Assembly (NCBI GenBank): GCA_930980855.1
Contig: CAKNIZ010000001.1
Coordinates: 186,615-250,614 of the forward strand
Direction of reading: 5' to 3'
DNA: 64,000 bases
Source of the DNA: an uncultured Clostridium sp.
Lineage (GTDB): Bacteria > Bacillota > Clostridia > TANB77 > CAG-508
Made by a program: the position numbers and the translations under genes. Of this stretch, positions 32,569 to 41,725 are shown piece by piece. The notes under the pieces are model-generated. The model saw only the letters and a list, made by a program, of their open reading frames with translations, made no database searches and was not told the DNA's origin. Within the stretch, counting starts at the first letter, position 1, and every line of letters starts with the position of its first letter.

Positions 32569-33243
32569 TCATTTTATTCCTTCCATTAATCTCCACATAC
32601 CTTTTTTCTCTGGAAAATCTACAAATGTCATCTCTTGTTTAGTAATTGGATGTTCTAAAGTTAATTTATATGCCCATAAGCAAATACCAGTTCCTGCACC
32701 TCTTCCGTGGTATTTATTATCTCCATATATTGCATGCATTCTACTAGATAACTGAACTCTTATTTGATGATGTCTTCCTGTGTGTAGATTCATTTTTAAT
32801 AATGAAAGGTTTTGAGCTTTATCATATTTTAATACTTCATAGTCTAAAATTGCTTGTTTTGCATTTTTCTTGGTAGGTTTTACTACATAGCTTGTGTTTT
32901 TCTTTTCATCTTTCCACAAATAATCGACAAGTGTATCTTTTTCTTTCTCCATTTTTCCATTGCAAATTACCAAATATTCTTTTTTGAAAGTTTTATTTCT
33001 TACTTGTTCACTGAGTCTTGATGCAGCCTTTGATGTTTTTGCAAATACCATAACTCCACCAACAGGCCTATCTAATCTATGTACTAATCCTAAATATACA
33101 TTTCCTGGTTTGTTGTATTTTTCTTTTAAATAACTTTTTATAATGCTAAGCATGTCCACATCTTCAGTTTTATCTGCTTGTGATGGAATATTCACCATTT
33201 TTTCTACTACTATTATGTGATTATCTTCATATATTACTTTCAT
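32569..33243 (-). CDS. RluA/RluD-family pseudouridine synthase
   Basis: Converts specific uridines of rRNA or tRNA to pseudouridine. From the chosen start the protein is 224 residues, MKVIYEDNHIIVVEKMVNIPSQ. The catalytic motif is GLVHRLDRPVGGVMVFAKTS, with the essential aspartate in HRLDRP; later motifs are LKMNLHTGRHHQIRVQLS and GDNKYHG. No N-terminal S4 domain is present, so it resembles the short RluA/RluC-like group. A start 12 codons earlier would overlap the methyltransferase gene; GGGAGG lies before the ATG at 33243. Target site unknown. Confidence 0.88.
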   Translation of the reverse strand: MKVIYEDNHIIVVEKMVNIPSQADKTEDVDMLSIIKSYLKEKYNKPGNVYLGLVHRLDRPVGGVMVFAKTSKAASRLSEQVRNKTFKKEYLVICNGKMEKEKDTLVDYLWKDEKKNTSYVVKPTKKNAKQAILDYEVLKYDKAQNLSLLKMNLHTGRHHQIRVQLSSRMHAIYGDNKYHGRGAGTGICLWAYKLTLEHPITKQEMTFVDFPEKKGMWRLMEGIK

Positions 33244-33250
33244 GGGATTT

Positions 33251-34114
33251 TTATTCCTCCCATCTTCCATAAATACCACATGGTAATATTAGTTTTGAAT
33301 TTGTCATTGGAAGTCCAATTTCTCCATTACTAAATTTTCCATTTACTCTTTTAGGAATATTTATTCTCAATAAATTTTCTAATACCTGACTAGAAATTCC
33401 AGTTGTATATGAATTAATTAAAAAGAATAATGGTTTATCTGATAATACATTCATGCAAAGTTCTATTAAAGGTGCAATATTTTCTTCAAATTTCCAAACC
33501 TCTCCATTTGCACCTCTTCCATAAGAAGGTGGATCCATTATTATTCCATCATATTTATTGCCTCTTCTTATTTCTCTATTTACAAATTTTACAACATCAT
33601 CTATTAAAAATCTTACTGGTCTATCTTTTAAACCTGATGTAGCAACATTTTCTTTCGCCCATTCACACATTCCTTTTGAACTATCAACATGGCAAACAGA
33701 AGCTCCTGCTTTTAAACATGCAACAGTAGCTCCTCCTGTGTAAGCAAATAAATTTAATACTTTTATTTCTCTTTTACTTCCTTTTATTTTATTCATCATC
33801 CAGTCCCAGTTAACGGCCTGTTCTGGGAAAATGCCAGTATGTTTAAATCCCATTGGTTTTATATTAAATGTTAAGTCTTTATATGTAATTTTCCATGATT
33901 TTGGAACCTGATTTTTATATGTCCAACTTCCACCTCCTGTAGAACTTCTCACATATCTGGCATCTGCTTTTTTCCATTTTTCTGAAAATGTTTTTTCTTT
34001 CCAAATAATTTGTGGGTCTGGTCTAATTAAGGTTATATTTCCCCATCTTTCTAGTTTTTCTCCATTTGCCATATCTAATATTTCGTAATCTTGCCATTTA
34101 TTTGCTACTTCCAT
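33251..34114 (-). CDS. Class I SAM methyltransferase, RlmI/RlmK-like
   Basis: 287-residue methyltransferase of the SAM-dependent rRNA m5C group (COG1092 type). The SAM-binding loop is VLNLFAYTGGATVACLKAGA (about 139-158), then an acidic CHVDSSKGMCEWAKEN, and the DPPSYGRG motif that contacts the target base. It lacks the PUA domain of full RlmI. The pairing with a pseudouridine synthase supports an rRNA target. Its start follows GGAGG located inside the stop region of the tiny upstream membrane-protein gene. Confidence 0.85.
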   Translation of the reverse strand: MEVANKWQDYEILDMANGEKLERWGNITLIRPDPQIIWKEKTFSEKWKKADARYVRSSTGGGSWTYKNQVPKSWKITYKDLTFNIKPMGFKHTGIFPEQAVNWDWMMNKIKGSKREIKVLNLFAYTGGATVACLKAGASVCHVDSSKGMCEWAKENVATSGLKDRPVRFLIDDVVKFVNREIRRGNKYDGIIMDPPSYGRGANGEVWKFEENIAPLIELCMNVLSDKPLFFLINSYTTGISSQVLENLLRINIPKRVNGKFSNGEIGLPMTNSKLILPCGIYGRWEE

Positions 34115-34124
34115 TTTGCCTCCA

Positions 34125-34229
34125 TCATAAGGTTCCTAATAGTTGTATAAATTGATAAAGTAAAGCAAAAAGTATTGCTTGTACAATAACTGAACATACT
34201 ACTAAACCTGTTATAATTTTTTTACTCAT
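34125..34229 (-). CDS. 34-residue single-pass membrane peptide
   Basis: Too short for routine gene calling. It reads MSKKIITGLVVCSVIVQAIL followed by FALLYQFIQLLGTL: a lysine-rich start and one hydrophobic helix of about 22 residues. AGGGGG lies at good distance before the ATG, and the stop is 10 bases from the next gene's start, which carries its own GGAGG. This looks like a real small protein at the head of the methyltransferase/pseudouridine synthase operon. Function unknown; conservation in relatives would settle it. Confidence 0.6.
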   Translation of the reverse strand: MSKKIITGLVVCSVIVQAILFALLYQFIQLLGTL

Positions 34230-34280
34230 AATTTTCCCCCTTGTAATTAGTTTCAATACTAATTATATTCTGGGAGCTTA

Positions 34281-36092
34281 TTAAATATTACTTAAATCGT
34301 CTTTTATTTTTCGTGCTAATTCTTCATTTATACCTTTAACTTTTGTAATTTCATCTATATCTGCTTCTTTTATTTTTTGCACACTTCCAAATTTTTTTAA
34401 TAAAAGTGCTTTTTTAGTAGTTCCTATTCCTTTTATATCGTCTAATGCAGATTTACTCATAGATTTGTCTCTTAAAAATTTATGATATCCTATTGCTGTA
34501 TCATGAACAGTGTCTTGGAATTGAGTTATTAAATTAAACATATCTTCTGAAATTTCTATTTCATTTCTATTTTCATCTATTAGTGCTCTAGTTCTATGTT
34601 TATCATTTTTTACCATTCCAAATACTCTTATGTCAAGGCTTTTTTCACTTTCTATTTCCAAATTGTGAATAGCTTTTAAAATTGCTCTTATTTGTGTAAT
34701 ACCTCCATCTGCAAATATAACATCTGGAAGTTTTCCAAATCCATCATCTTCTTTATCTATTGAATGTCTTAGTCTTCTAGTTACTACTTCCTCCATACAT
34801 CTTGGGTCATCTTGTTCAAATACTGTTTTTATTTTGAATCTCCTAGACAAATTCTTTTTAATAACTCCATCTATCATTACACACATTCCAGCAACCATAT
34901 ATGTTCCTGAGATATTTGAAATATCAAAACATTCTATTCTTCTAGGTAATCTATCTAATTTTAGTGCTTCTTTCATATCTACGATGATATGCTGATTACC
35001 TTTTTGTTTATTCTTTAATGTGATCTCGGCATTGTTTTCAGCCATTTCAACTAATCTTAATTTTTCACCTTTTTGTGGAACTTTTATTTCAACTTTTCTT
35101 TCTGCCATTTGTGTTAACCATATTTCTAAAAGTTCTCTATCTTCAATATCTTCTTTTATCATGATTTTATTAGGTAAAAAACTTCTTCCAACATAGTATT
35201 GTTTAATAAAATCAGATATTATTTCCTTGTCTTCTTCATCATTTAATCCTTTTAGGAAGAAATGGTCTCTTCCTACCATTTTACTATTTCTTACATAAAA
35301 TATTTCTATGCAAATTTCATATTCATCTCTATATAATCCTATAACATCAATATCATTTTCAGATATATTTGAAACTTTTTGTTTTTGTGAAATTCTTTCT
35401 ACTGCATTTATTTGGTCTCTTATTTCTGCTGCTTTTTCATATTCCATATTTTTAGCTGCTATTTCCATTTTTTCTTGTAATTCTTTTTTTACATTATCTG
35501 TTTTTCCTTCTAATATGGATATGATTTGGTCAATTTGCTTGTGATACTCTTCCTTTGTAATATATCCCATACATGGTGCAGAGCATCTTTTTATATGATA
35601 ATTTAAACAAGCTCTATCTTTATATTTAAAACTTTTGCATTGCCTAATCTTAAATTTTGATTTTATGAATTCACACATTTCTTTTGCAGCTCCGGAGTTC
35701 GGATATGGTCCAAAATACTTCGCTCCATCATTTAATATTTTTCTAGTAATATATACATCTGGAAAATCTGCTTTTACATTTATTTTTATATATGGATATG
35801 TTTTATCATCTTTAAGAAGGACGTTAAATTTAGGCATATTCTTTTTTATTAGATTACATTCTAATACTAAAGCTTCTGCCTCATTGTCACAAACTATATA
35901 TTCAAAATGGTCTATTAACGCTACCATGTTTTGTATTCTTTGAGTTTTCTTATTTTTTCTAAAATATTGAGTCACTCTTCGTTTTAATGATATAGCTTTA
36001 CCAACATATATTATCTTGTCATTTTTATCATGCATTATATATACGCCAGGCTTATTTGGTAGCTTTTTTAGCTCTTCTTCTATATTAAACAT
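34281..36092 (-). CDS. uvrC: UvrABC system protein C
   Basis: Makes the two incisions in nucleotide excision repair. The 603 residues carry the GIY-YIG nuclease (KPGVYIMHDKNDKIIYVGKA, 14-33), a cysteine cluster typical of part of the family (CKSFKYKDRACLNYHIKRCSAPC), a UVR motif (about 205-230), the RNase H-like endonuclease (ECFDISNISGTYMVAGMCVM; DVIFADGGITQI) and C-terminal helix-hairpin-helix repeats (DIKGIGTTKKALLLKKFGSV). Length and layout are normal. Its promoter lies immediately upstream. Confidence 0.96.
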   Translation of the reverse strand: MFNIEEELKKLPNKPGVYIMHDKNDKIIYVGKAISLKRRVTQYFRKNKKTQRIQNMVALIDHFEYIVCDNEAEALVLECNLIKKNMPKFNVLLKDDKTYPYIKINVKADFPDVYITRKILNDGAKYFGPYPNSGAAKEMCEFIKSKFKIRQCKSFKYKDRACLNYHIKRCSAPCMGYITKEEYHKQIDQIISILEGKTDNVKKELQEKMEIAAKNMEYEKAAEIRDQINAVERISQKQKVSNISENDIDVIGLYRDEYEICIEIFYVRNSKMVGRDHFFLKGLNDEEDKEIISDFIKQYYVGRSFLPNKIMIKEDIEDRELLEIWLTQMAERKVEIKVPQKGEKLRLVEMAENNAEITLKNKQKGNQHIIVDMKEALKLDRLPRRIECFDISNISGTYMVAGMCVMIDGVIKKNLSRRFKIKTVFEQDDPRCMEEVVTRRLRHSIDKEDDGFGKLPDVIFADGGITQIRAILKAIHNLEIESEKSLDIRVFGMVKNDKHRTRALIDENRNEIEISEDMFNLITQFQDTVHDTAIGYHKFLRDKSMSKSALDDIKGIGTTKKALLLKKFGSVQKIKEADIDEITKVKGINEELARKIKDDLSNI

Positions 36093-36112
36093 TTCTCTTT
36101 CCTTCCAATAAA

Positions 36113-36141
36113 ATTATACCATATGAGCGGAGTAAAAACAA
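36113..36141 (-). promoter_or_regulatory. Promoter of uvrC
   Basis: Minus-strand TTGTTT and TATAAT with a 17-bp spacer and a TGG extended -10 element. Confidence 0.7.
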
Positions 36142-36228
36142 GGTATGTTTGAGTTTCCAAAATATTGCTAATAATTTTTCTTTACTTTTTATAGCATATC
36201 CCATTTTATTTCCGAATATATTTATATC

Positions 36229-37248
36229 ATGAGAAATTTTAAGTTTTATTGCATTTCCTTAAAGAGAAATATTTTACCAATTTTATTTTTATTATTTATA
36301 GTTTTCCTATTAATATTTTCTAACAGTAATTTAGTAGCTACTAAATCCGGACTTAGTTTATGGGCTAATTCTGTAGTCCCATCATTATTTCCTTTCTTAG
36401 TAGCAACTGAGCTTTTGAGCTATACCAACATAGTTAATTTTATAGGTAGAAAATTGGACAGATTTATGAAACCTATTTTTAATGTCCCAGGAATTAGTGC
36501 ATATCCGTTTGTTCTTGGAATGATTAGTGGATATCCAGTTGGAGCTAAAACTGTCTGTCAGATTTATAAAGAAGGACTTTGTACAAAAAAAGAAGCAGAA
36601 TTTATGCTAGCTTATACTAATAATTCTGGTCCATTATTTATTGTTGGAACTGTTGGTATATCTATGTTTGGAAGTACTACAATTGGTTTAATTTTACTAC
36701 TTACTCATATTCTAGCTTCTATTTCAGTTGGAATTATTTTAGGTAAGTTTTTTAAAAAAGATAGTGTTTCTATTCAAAATAGAATTATAAAAAATAATAG
36801 AAAAACTATTACCTTCTCTTCTTTAGGCGAAGTTTTAGGTAATAGCATTATGAGTAGTATAAAAACAATTCTAATGATTGGCGGTTTCGTAGTTATATTT
36901 TCAGTAATTATTTCTATACTTAAAAATTCAGGATTACTAAATTTTATATCTCACATTTTTGGTGACTCTGAATTCGTATCTGGTATTATAACAGGAATCA
37001 TTGAGCTTACAAATGGTCTAAATGTTGTTAGTAACATTCATGTAAAACAAATTTCAATAAATATATTAATATGCGCTTTTCTATTAGGTTTTGCTGGTCT
37101 TTCTATTATGCTTCAAATATTAAGTGTAGTGTCCAAAGAAAAACTTTCTATAAAGCCATATGTTATTGGAAAGATTATGCAAGCAATACTTGCGACTTTA
37201 TATACTTTTGTAGTTTTGCAGTTACCAATATTTGGTTTTAATTTATAA
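36229..37248 (+). CDS. ylbJ: Sporulation integral membrane protein YlbJ
   Basis: 339-residue membrane protein with about eight to ten helices. Family signatures are GLSLWANSVVPSLFPFLVATELL (about 41-63), the glycine-rich FVLGMISGYPVGAKT and the pore-like TNNSGPLFIVGTVG, with a second related half containing GIIELTNGLNVV. YlbJ is made in the mother cell and, in Bacillus, is needed for spore cortex formation. It is one of few plus-strand genes here and converges on rpe with only 12 bases between. Promoter not resolved; a sigma-E promoter would be expected but none is convincing. Confidence 0.9.
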   Translation: MRNFKFYCISLKRNILPILFLLFIVFLLIFSNSNLVATKSGLSLWANSVVPSLFPFLVATELLSYTNIVNFIGRKLDRFMKPIFNVPGISAYPFVLGMISGYPVGAKTVCQIYKEGLCTKKEAEFMLAYTNNSGPLFIVGTVGISMFGSTTIGLILLLTHILASISVGIILGKFFKKDSVSIQNRIIKNNRKTITFSSLGEVLGNSIMSSIKTILMIGGFVVIFSVIISILKNSGLLNFISHIFGDSEFVSGIITGIIELTNGLNVVSNIHVKQISINILICAFLLGFAGLSIMLQILSVVSKEKLSIKPYVIGKIMQAILATLYTFVVLQLPIFGFNL

Positions 37249-37260
37249 AAGTTGTATATT

Positions 37261-37920
37261 TTAAACAGATTTCATATTTTTAATAGTATATTTATAATCT
37301 TTAGAATTTATAATTGATGTACCAGCTACAGCTATAGTAGTTCCAACTTCTTTTACTTGTTTTGCATTTTCTAAATTAATTCCACCATCAACTTCTATTT
37401 CTGTCTCTAATTCTAATTCATCTATTATTTTTTTTGCTTCCTCTATTTTTGAAATTGTACTTTCTATAAATTTCTGTCCACCTTTTCCAGGTTCAACAGA
37501 CATTATAAGAAGCATATTTATTCTTGGCAAAAATGTTTTTATTTCTTCTATACTAGTATTTGGTTTTATAGCAAGGCCTACTTTACAATCATATTCTTTA
37601 ATATAATTTATAAATTGATTAACTTCTTCCTTATTTTTGCAAGCTTCATAATGAAATGTTAGAATATGAGGATTAAATATAACATAACTATCTATATATT
37701 CTTTTATATTTGATACCATAAAGTGCACATCAATTGGAATATTTGTAATTTGATTTAGGTATTCGCAATATTTTCTCATTTTTTCAGATGTATCATTTTC
37801 TACAAATCTTCCATCCATTACGTCTATATGAAAATAATCTGTATGGGCTACTTCTAAATCGTATATTGTTTGAACTATCTTATTTTCTTCTACATTCAAA
37901 AGTGATGTTGATATTTCCAT
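37261..37920 (-). CDS. rpe: Ribulose-phosphate 3-epimerase
   Basis: Interconverts ribulose-5-phosphate and xylulose-5-phosphate in the pentose phosphate pathway. The 219-residue TIM barrel has the metal and catalytic residues HIDVMDGRFV (31-40), PIDVHFMV, the phosphate loop SVEPGKGGQKF (about 141-151) and EVDGGIN (about 174-180) with the catalytic Asp. Its start overlaps the rsgA stop by one base; prkC-rsgA-rpe is a conserved Firmicutes order. Identification is secure. Confidence 0.95.
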   Translation of the reverse strand: MEISTSLLNVEENKIVQTIYDLEVAHTDYFHIDVMDGRFVENDTSEKMRKYCEYLNQITNIPIDVHFMVSNIKEYIDSYVIFNPHILTFHYEACKNKEEVNQFINYIKEYDCKVGLAIKPNTSIEEIKTFLPRINMLLIMSVEPGKGGQKFIESTISKIEEAKKIIDELELETEIEVDGGINLENAKQVKEVGTTIAVAGTSIINSKDYKYTIKNMKSV

Positions 37921-38783
37921 TAATCATATCTCCTTTTATACTTTTCTTTTAATTCTTCATATATTTTTTTATAATTGATATATCTTGTTTCTGATATTTT
38001 TCCATCTTCTACTGCTTTTTTTACCCCGCATTCTTTCGCATCTTCAAATACGTGGCTACATCCTACATATTTACAATCTGAAATATATTTTTTAAACTCT
38101 TTAAATTTTTTGTCTAAATTTGTATATTCTATCTCAGTAATATCAAAAGTTGAAAATCCTGGTGTATCTGCTATAAATGTATTTTTTTCTAATTCATATA
38201 ATGTTACTGCTGTTGTTGTATTTTTACCTCTTTTATTTTTGCTACTTATTAGCCCCTCTTCAGTTATATCTTTTTCAAACAACGCATTTATGATAGTAGA
38301 TTTTCCTACTCCTGAATTTCCTGAAAACACAGATTCTTTATTTTTCAAATATTTTTTTAGTTCATCAAGTCCAATTCTATTTTTTGCCTGCATTTGTACA
38401 GTTTTATATCCTACTTTTTTGTATAATTTTGCAAGATTTTCTCCGCTTTCTAAATCACACTTATTAAAAACAATTATACTTTCTACTCCTAGATTTTCTG
38501 CGAATGCAAGTTGTTTATCTAATAGTAAAATGTCTGGTTTTGGATCCTTCATTGAAAGAACAAAAACAATTTGCTCTATGTTAGCAATTCTAGGTCTTTT
38601 TATATAGTTTTTTCTTTTTTTAATATTTATTATTACATCATTTTCTATTTCTACTCTATCTCCAACCACTGGAGTTATTTCATCCTTTTTGAATTTTCCT
38701 CTAGCAGTACATATTTTAATATTATCATTTTCATCAACTATTTTATATTGGTTAGAAATATTCTGTATTATTATTCCATTCAT
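37920..38783 (-). CDS. rsgA: Ribosome small-subunit GTPase RsgA
   Basis: GTPase that checks late 30S assembly. The 287 residues have an N-terminal OB domain, then a circularly permuted GTPase in which G4 (VFNKCDLES) comes before G1 (GNSGVGKSTIINALF) and G3 (DTPGFSTFD), and a C-terminal zinc site (CKYVGCSHVFEDAKECGV). The open frame continues 35 codons upstream, but that extension runs into a palindromic element and lacks a ribosome binding site; AGGAG lies just before the ATG at 38783. Confidence 0.95.
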   Translation of the reverse strand: MNGIIIQNISNQYKIVDENDNIKICTARGKFKKDEITPVVGDRVEIENDVIINIKKRKNYIKRPRIANIEQIVFVLSMKDPKPDILLLDKQLAFAENLGVESIIVFNKCDLESGENLAKLYKKVGYKTVQMQAKNRIGLDELKKYLKNKESVFSGNSGVGKSTIINALFEKDITEEGLISSKNKRGKNTTTAVTLYELEKNTFIADTPGFSTFDITEIEYTNLDKKFKEFKKYISDCKYVGCSHVFEDAKECGVKKAVEDGKISETRYINYKKIYEELKEKYKRRYD

Positions 38784-38802
38784 TATTACTCCTATTATAA
38801 AT

Positions 38803-38943
38803 AAAATGTATATTTGAAACTTCGCAGTTCCACGCAAGCGTCCAAACAAGCTGGAAGGATTCCAGCGAAGTACGTTTGGAGCTGGCAAATTCGTAGAATT
38901 TGAGCAGCGACCGCAAGGAACCAGAAGTTCAAATATACATTTT
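38803..38943. repeat. Palindromic element, long form (copy 7)
   Basis: 141 bp with 16-bp inverted ends (AAAATGTATATTTGAA and complement). The core carries two side hairpins: CTGGAA/TTCCAG inside TCCAAAC/GTTTGGA, and AAATTC/GAATTT. It fills the prkC-rsgA spacer. Confidence 0.85.
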
Positions 38944-38980
38944 TTATTAAATTAATAAGCTATAAATTCTAACACAAATC

Positions 38981-40978
38981 CTAGTCACTAGTTGTATTTC
39001 TATCAAAAATTACTTGTCTATTATTGTCTGATTCGTCAAAGTTTATTCTTCTTGTTCTAGTATATGAAGAGCCAACCTTTACAGTAATTTCATGTGTTCC
39101 TGTTGATTTATATGTGTACACATAAGCATTATTTGTTACATCTACATTTTCTTGTGTTCTTTCTACACCATCTATTAATATAGTAACATTCACAGTATCT
39201 TCTTGATTTGTTCCTGCTGTATTTGTTGTGTTGCTATTTTGTGAACCACTTCCTACTATTGAATTTACATTTACTGATATTCTAATAGTCTTTTCTTCTT
39301 TTTCAATTTTATTTACTACTATTTCAATCGCTGAATTTTTAGCAACTTCTGTATTTTCTTCAATAGTTTGAGATATTACTTTTCCTTCTTCTTTATCTTC
39401 ATGACTTTCATATTTTACTGTTGGATTTAATCCGGCATTTTTTAGTGTTGCTACTGCTGTTCCTTCATCCATTCCAACTACTGTTGGTACTCTAACTTTT
39501 TCTGCCCCAGCGCTTACATGTACTGTAACTGTATCTCCTGATTTTACTAATGTTCCTACAGCTGTATCTTGTTTAATTATAACTCCTTGTTCTACTTTGT
39601 CACTATTTTCTGTTTCTTCTACTAAAGTTATTCCTAAACTTTCTGCTGTAACTCTTGCATCTTCTATTTTCATACCTTCTAGTTTTGGTAATTCAGCAGT
39701 TTCAGGTCCTTTACTTACTTTTAATTTTATAGTAGTTCCTACTTCTATTTTTGTTTCACTATATTCTGGATCTTGTGAAATTATTTTACCTTCTTCAACA
39801 TCACTACTTGCAACTTCTTCAGCTTCTATAGTTAAATCTAAATCATCTGCCATCGTTTGAGCCTCTTCAAGTGTTTTTCCCACAAAGTTTGGCATGTCTA
39901 CTTTTTTAGTTATTCCACCATCTATAGCAATCTTTGTAATTAAGAATACTACTACAAACAGTAAAATTAATCCTAAAATTATAGTTGCTATTTTAGCTTT
40001 TGGATGTTCTATAAAGAAATTAGTTTTTGTCTTTGTTTTTACTTCTTCTTTCTTTCCTTCATTTATTTGATCATCCTTTATAGCTTGCATTACTCTTGTA
40101 TATCCACCATCTTTGTTTTCTATTATAACAAAGTCTCCGTCTGGGTCTTTTAAAGCTTTGCTTAAATCATGTAGCATTTCTGTAGCATTTTGATATCTTG
40201 CTGTTGGTTCTTTTTGCATAGCTTTTACTACAATTTGATTTACTGCTGTTGGAATATCTGAATTTAATTCCACTGGTTCTTTTGGATCTTCTTGCATATG
40301 TTTTAATGCTACTGATACTGGTGTATCTGCATCAAAAGGTACTTTTCCAGTAAGCATTTCAAACATTACGACACCTAGTGAATACAAATCAGATTTTGCA
40401 TCTGTAAATCCACCTTTGGCCTGCTCTGGTGAAAAATAATGCACTGACCCGATTGTTGTTCCAAAAGCTGTTATTGTAGAATTTGAAACTGCTTTTGCTA
40501 TTCCAAAGTCTGTTACTTTTGCTATTCCATCTTCAGTTATAATTATATTGTGTGGTTTAATATCTCTATGTACTATTCCTCTTTTATGCGCCATTTCTAA
40601 TGCTGAAGCAATTTGCATAGCAATATTTACTGCCCATTTCCAAGTAAGTACTCCTTCACTATTAATTATTTCTTTTAATGTTTTTCCCTGGACTAGTTCC
40701 ATAACTATATAATAAAGATTATTTTCTTCTTCATGTCCTACATCATATATTGATACAATGTTTGGATGCGAAAGACTAGCTGCTGCTTGAGCTTCTGTAT
40801 TAAATCTTTTTACAAATTCCGCATCTGTTGTAAATTCATCCTTTAGAACTTTAACAGCCACAAGTCTATTTAATACATGGTCTTTTGCTTTATATACAGT
40901 AGCCATTCCTCCAAGGCCTACTTCTTCTAAAATCTCATACCTATTTCCTATTATTTTCCCTATTAAATTCATAATCAC
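38981..40978 (-). CDS. prkC: Serine/threonine protein kinase PrkC with PASTA repeats
   Basis: Membrane kinase that senses peptidoglycan fragments. Of 665 residues, 1-275 form the kinase: GGMATVYKAKD loop, catalytic HRDIKPHNIII, DFGIAKA and the activation segment. A membrane helix lies near 332-352. Three PASTA repeats follow outside (VDMPNFVGKTLEEAQ, AELPKLEGMKIEDAR, VRVPTVVGMDEGTAV). After them an extra beta-rich domain of about 100 residues (from KTIRISVNVNS) closes the protein, with a Ser/Asn/Thr linker; typical PrkC proteins end soon after the repeats. The first codon is GTG; an ATG two codons later is equally possible. It follows prpC by ten bases. Confidence 0.93.
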   Translation of the reverse strand: MIMNLIGKIIGNRYEILEEVGLGGMATVYKAKDHVLNRLVAVKVLKDEFTTDAEFVKRFNTEAQAAASLSHPNIVSIYDVGHEEENNLYYIVMELVQGKTLKEIINSEGVLTWKWAVNIAMQIASALEMAHKRGIVHRDIKPHNIIITEDGIAKVTDFGIAKAVSNSTITAFGTTIGSVHYFSPEQAKGGFTDAKSDLYSLGVVMFEMLTGKVPFDADTPVSVALKHMQEDPKEPVELNSDIPTAVNQIVVKAMQKEPTARYQNATEMLHDLSKALKDPDGDFVIIENKDGGYTRVMQAIKDDQINEGKKEEVKTKTKTNFFIEHPKAKIATIILGLILLFVVVFLITKIAIDGGITKKVDMPNFVGKTLEEAQTMADDLDLTIEAEEVASSDVEEGKIISQDPEYSETKIEVGTTIKLKVSKGPETAELPKLEGMKIEDARVTAESLGITLVEETENSDKVEQGVIIKQDTAVGTLVKSGDTVTVHVSAGAEKVRVPTVVGMDEGTAVATLKNAGLNPTVKYESHEDKEEGKVISQTIEENTEVAKNSAIEIVVNKIEKEEKTIRISVNVNSIVGSGSQNSNTTNTAGTNQEDTVNVTILIDGVERTQENVDVTNNAYVYTYKSTGTHEITVKVGSSYTRTRRINFDESDNNRQVIFDRNTTSD

Positions 40979-40988
40979 ATATTCTCCC

Positions 40989-41714
40989 TTACTTTATGAT
41001 TACAGTTGTAATGTTATCTAATCCACCTAATTCATTTGCTTTATCCACTAATACTTTTGATGGATTATCTAAGTTTTCTTTTAATATCTTTAATATTTCA
41101 TTTTCTGGAATCATATTGGTTAATCCGTCTGTGCACATAAGCATTATATCACCTTTTATGAATCCTTTAACCGTAACGTCTGGTTCTATATATTCTGTAC
41201 AACCTAAAGCTTTTATTAGCATATTTTTTTTAGGATGATTTACACTTTCTTCTTTTGTAATTTTTCCTTCATCAACTAGTTGTTGAACATAACTATGGTC
41301 CTTTGTTAGCCTTCTCATAAAATCTTTTCTAATTCTATATACTCTACTATCTCCTATATGTGATATAAAAGCTTTATTTTCGTAAATTAAGCATATATCC
41401 AATGTTGTTCCCATATTTTTTAGTTCTTCGTTTTTCATAGCCTTTTCATATACTATCATGTTTGCATACATTGAACTATTTTTTACTAAATTAAGTAAGC
41501 TTTCTTTATCATTCTTTGCACTTTCAAAATTACTCTGAATATATCTACGTGCAGATTCAACTGCTAATTTACTTGCAATTTCTCCTCCGTTATATCCACC
41601 CATTCCGTCTGCTACAATGAATAATTTTATTGGCTCATATTCGCTAGAAATATAATAAAAGTCTTCATTTATTTGTCTAGTTTTGCCAACATCAGAAGTC
41701 GCAAAAGCCCTCAT
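40989..41714 (-). CDS. prpC: PP2C-family protein phosphatase PrpC/Stp
   Basis: Manganese-dependent serine/threonine phosphatase that reverses PrkC phosphorylation. All PP2C motifs are present in 241 residues: DVGKTRQINEDF, VADGMGGYNGGEIAS, GTTLDICLI, HIGDSRVYRI, LTKDHSYVQQLVDEG, MCTDGLTNM and GGLDNITTV. It lies 11 bases after rlmN and 10 before prkC, the classic rlmN-prpC-prkC-rsgA-rpe set. Confidence 0.95.
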   Translation of the reverse strand: MRAFATSDVGKTRQINEDFYYISSEYEPIKLFIVADGMGGYNGGEIASKLAVESARRYIQSNFESAKNDKESLLNLVKNSSMYANMIVYEKAMKNEELKNMGTTLDICLIYENKAFISHIGDSRVYRIRKDFMRRLTKDHSYVQQLVDEGKITKEESVNHPKKNMLIKALGCTEYIEPDVTVKGFIKGDIMLMCTDGLTNMIPENEILKILKENLDNPSKVLVDKANELGGLDNITTVIIK

Positions 41715-41725
41715 TAATTTTCCTC

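Noticed and set aside
38784-38888. N-terminal extension of rsgA by 35 codons
   Set aside because: It reads into a palindromic element and has no ribosome binding site, while AGGAG precedes the ATG at 38783.
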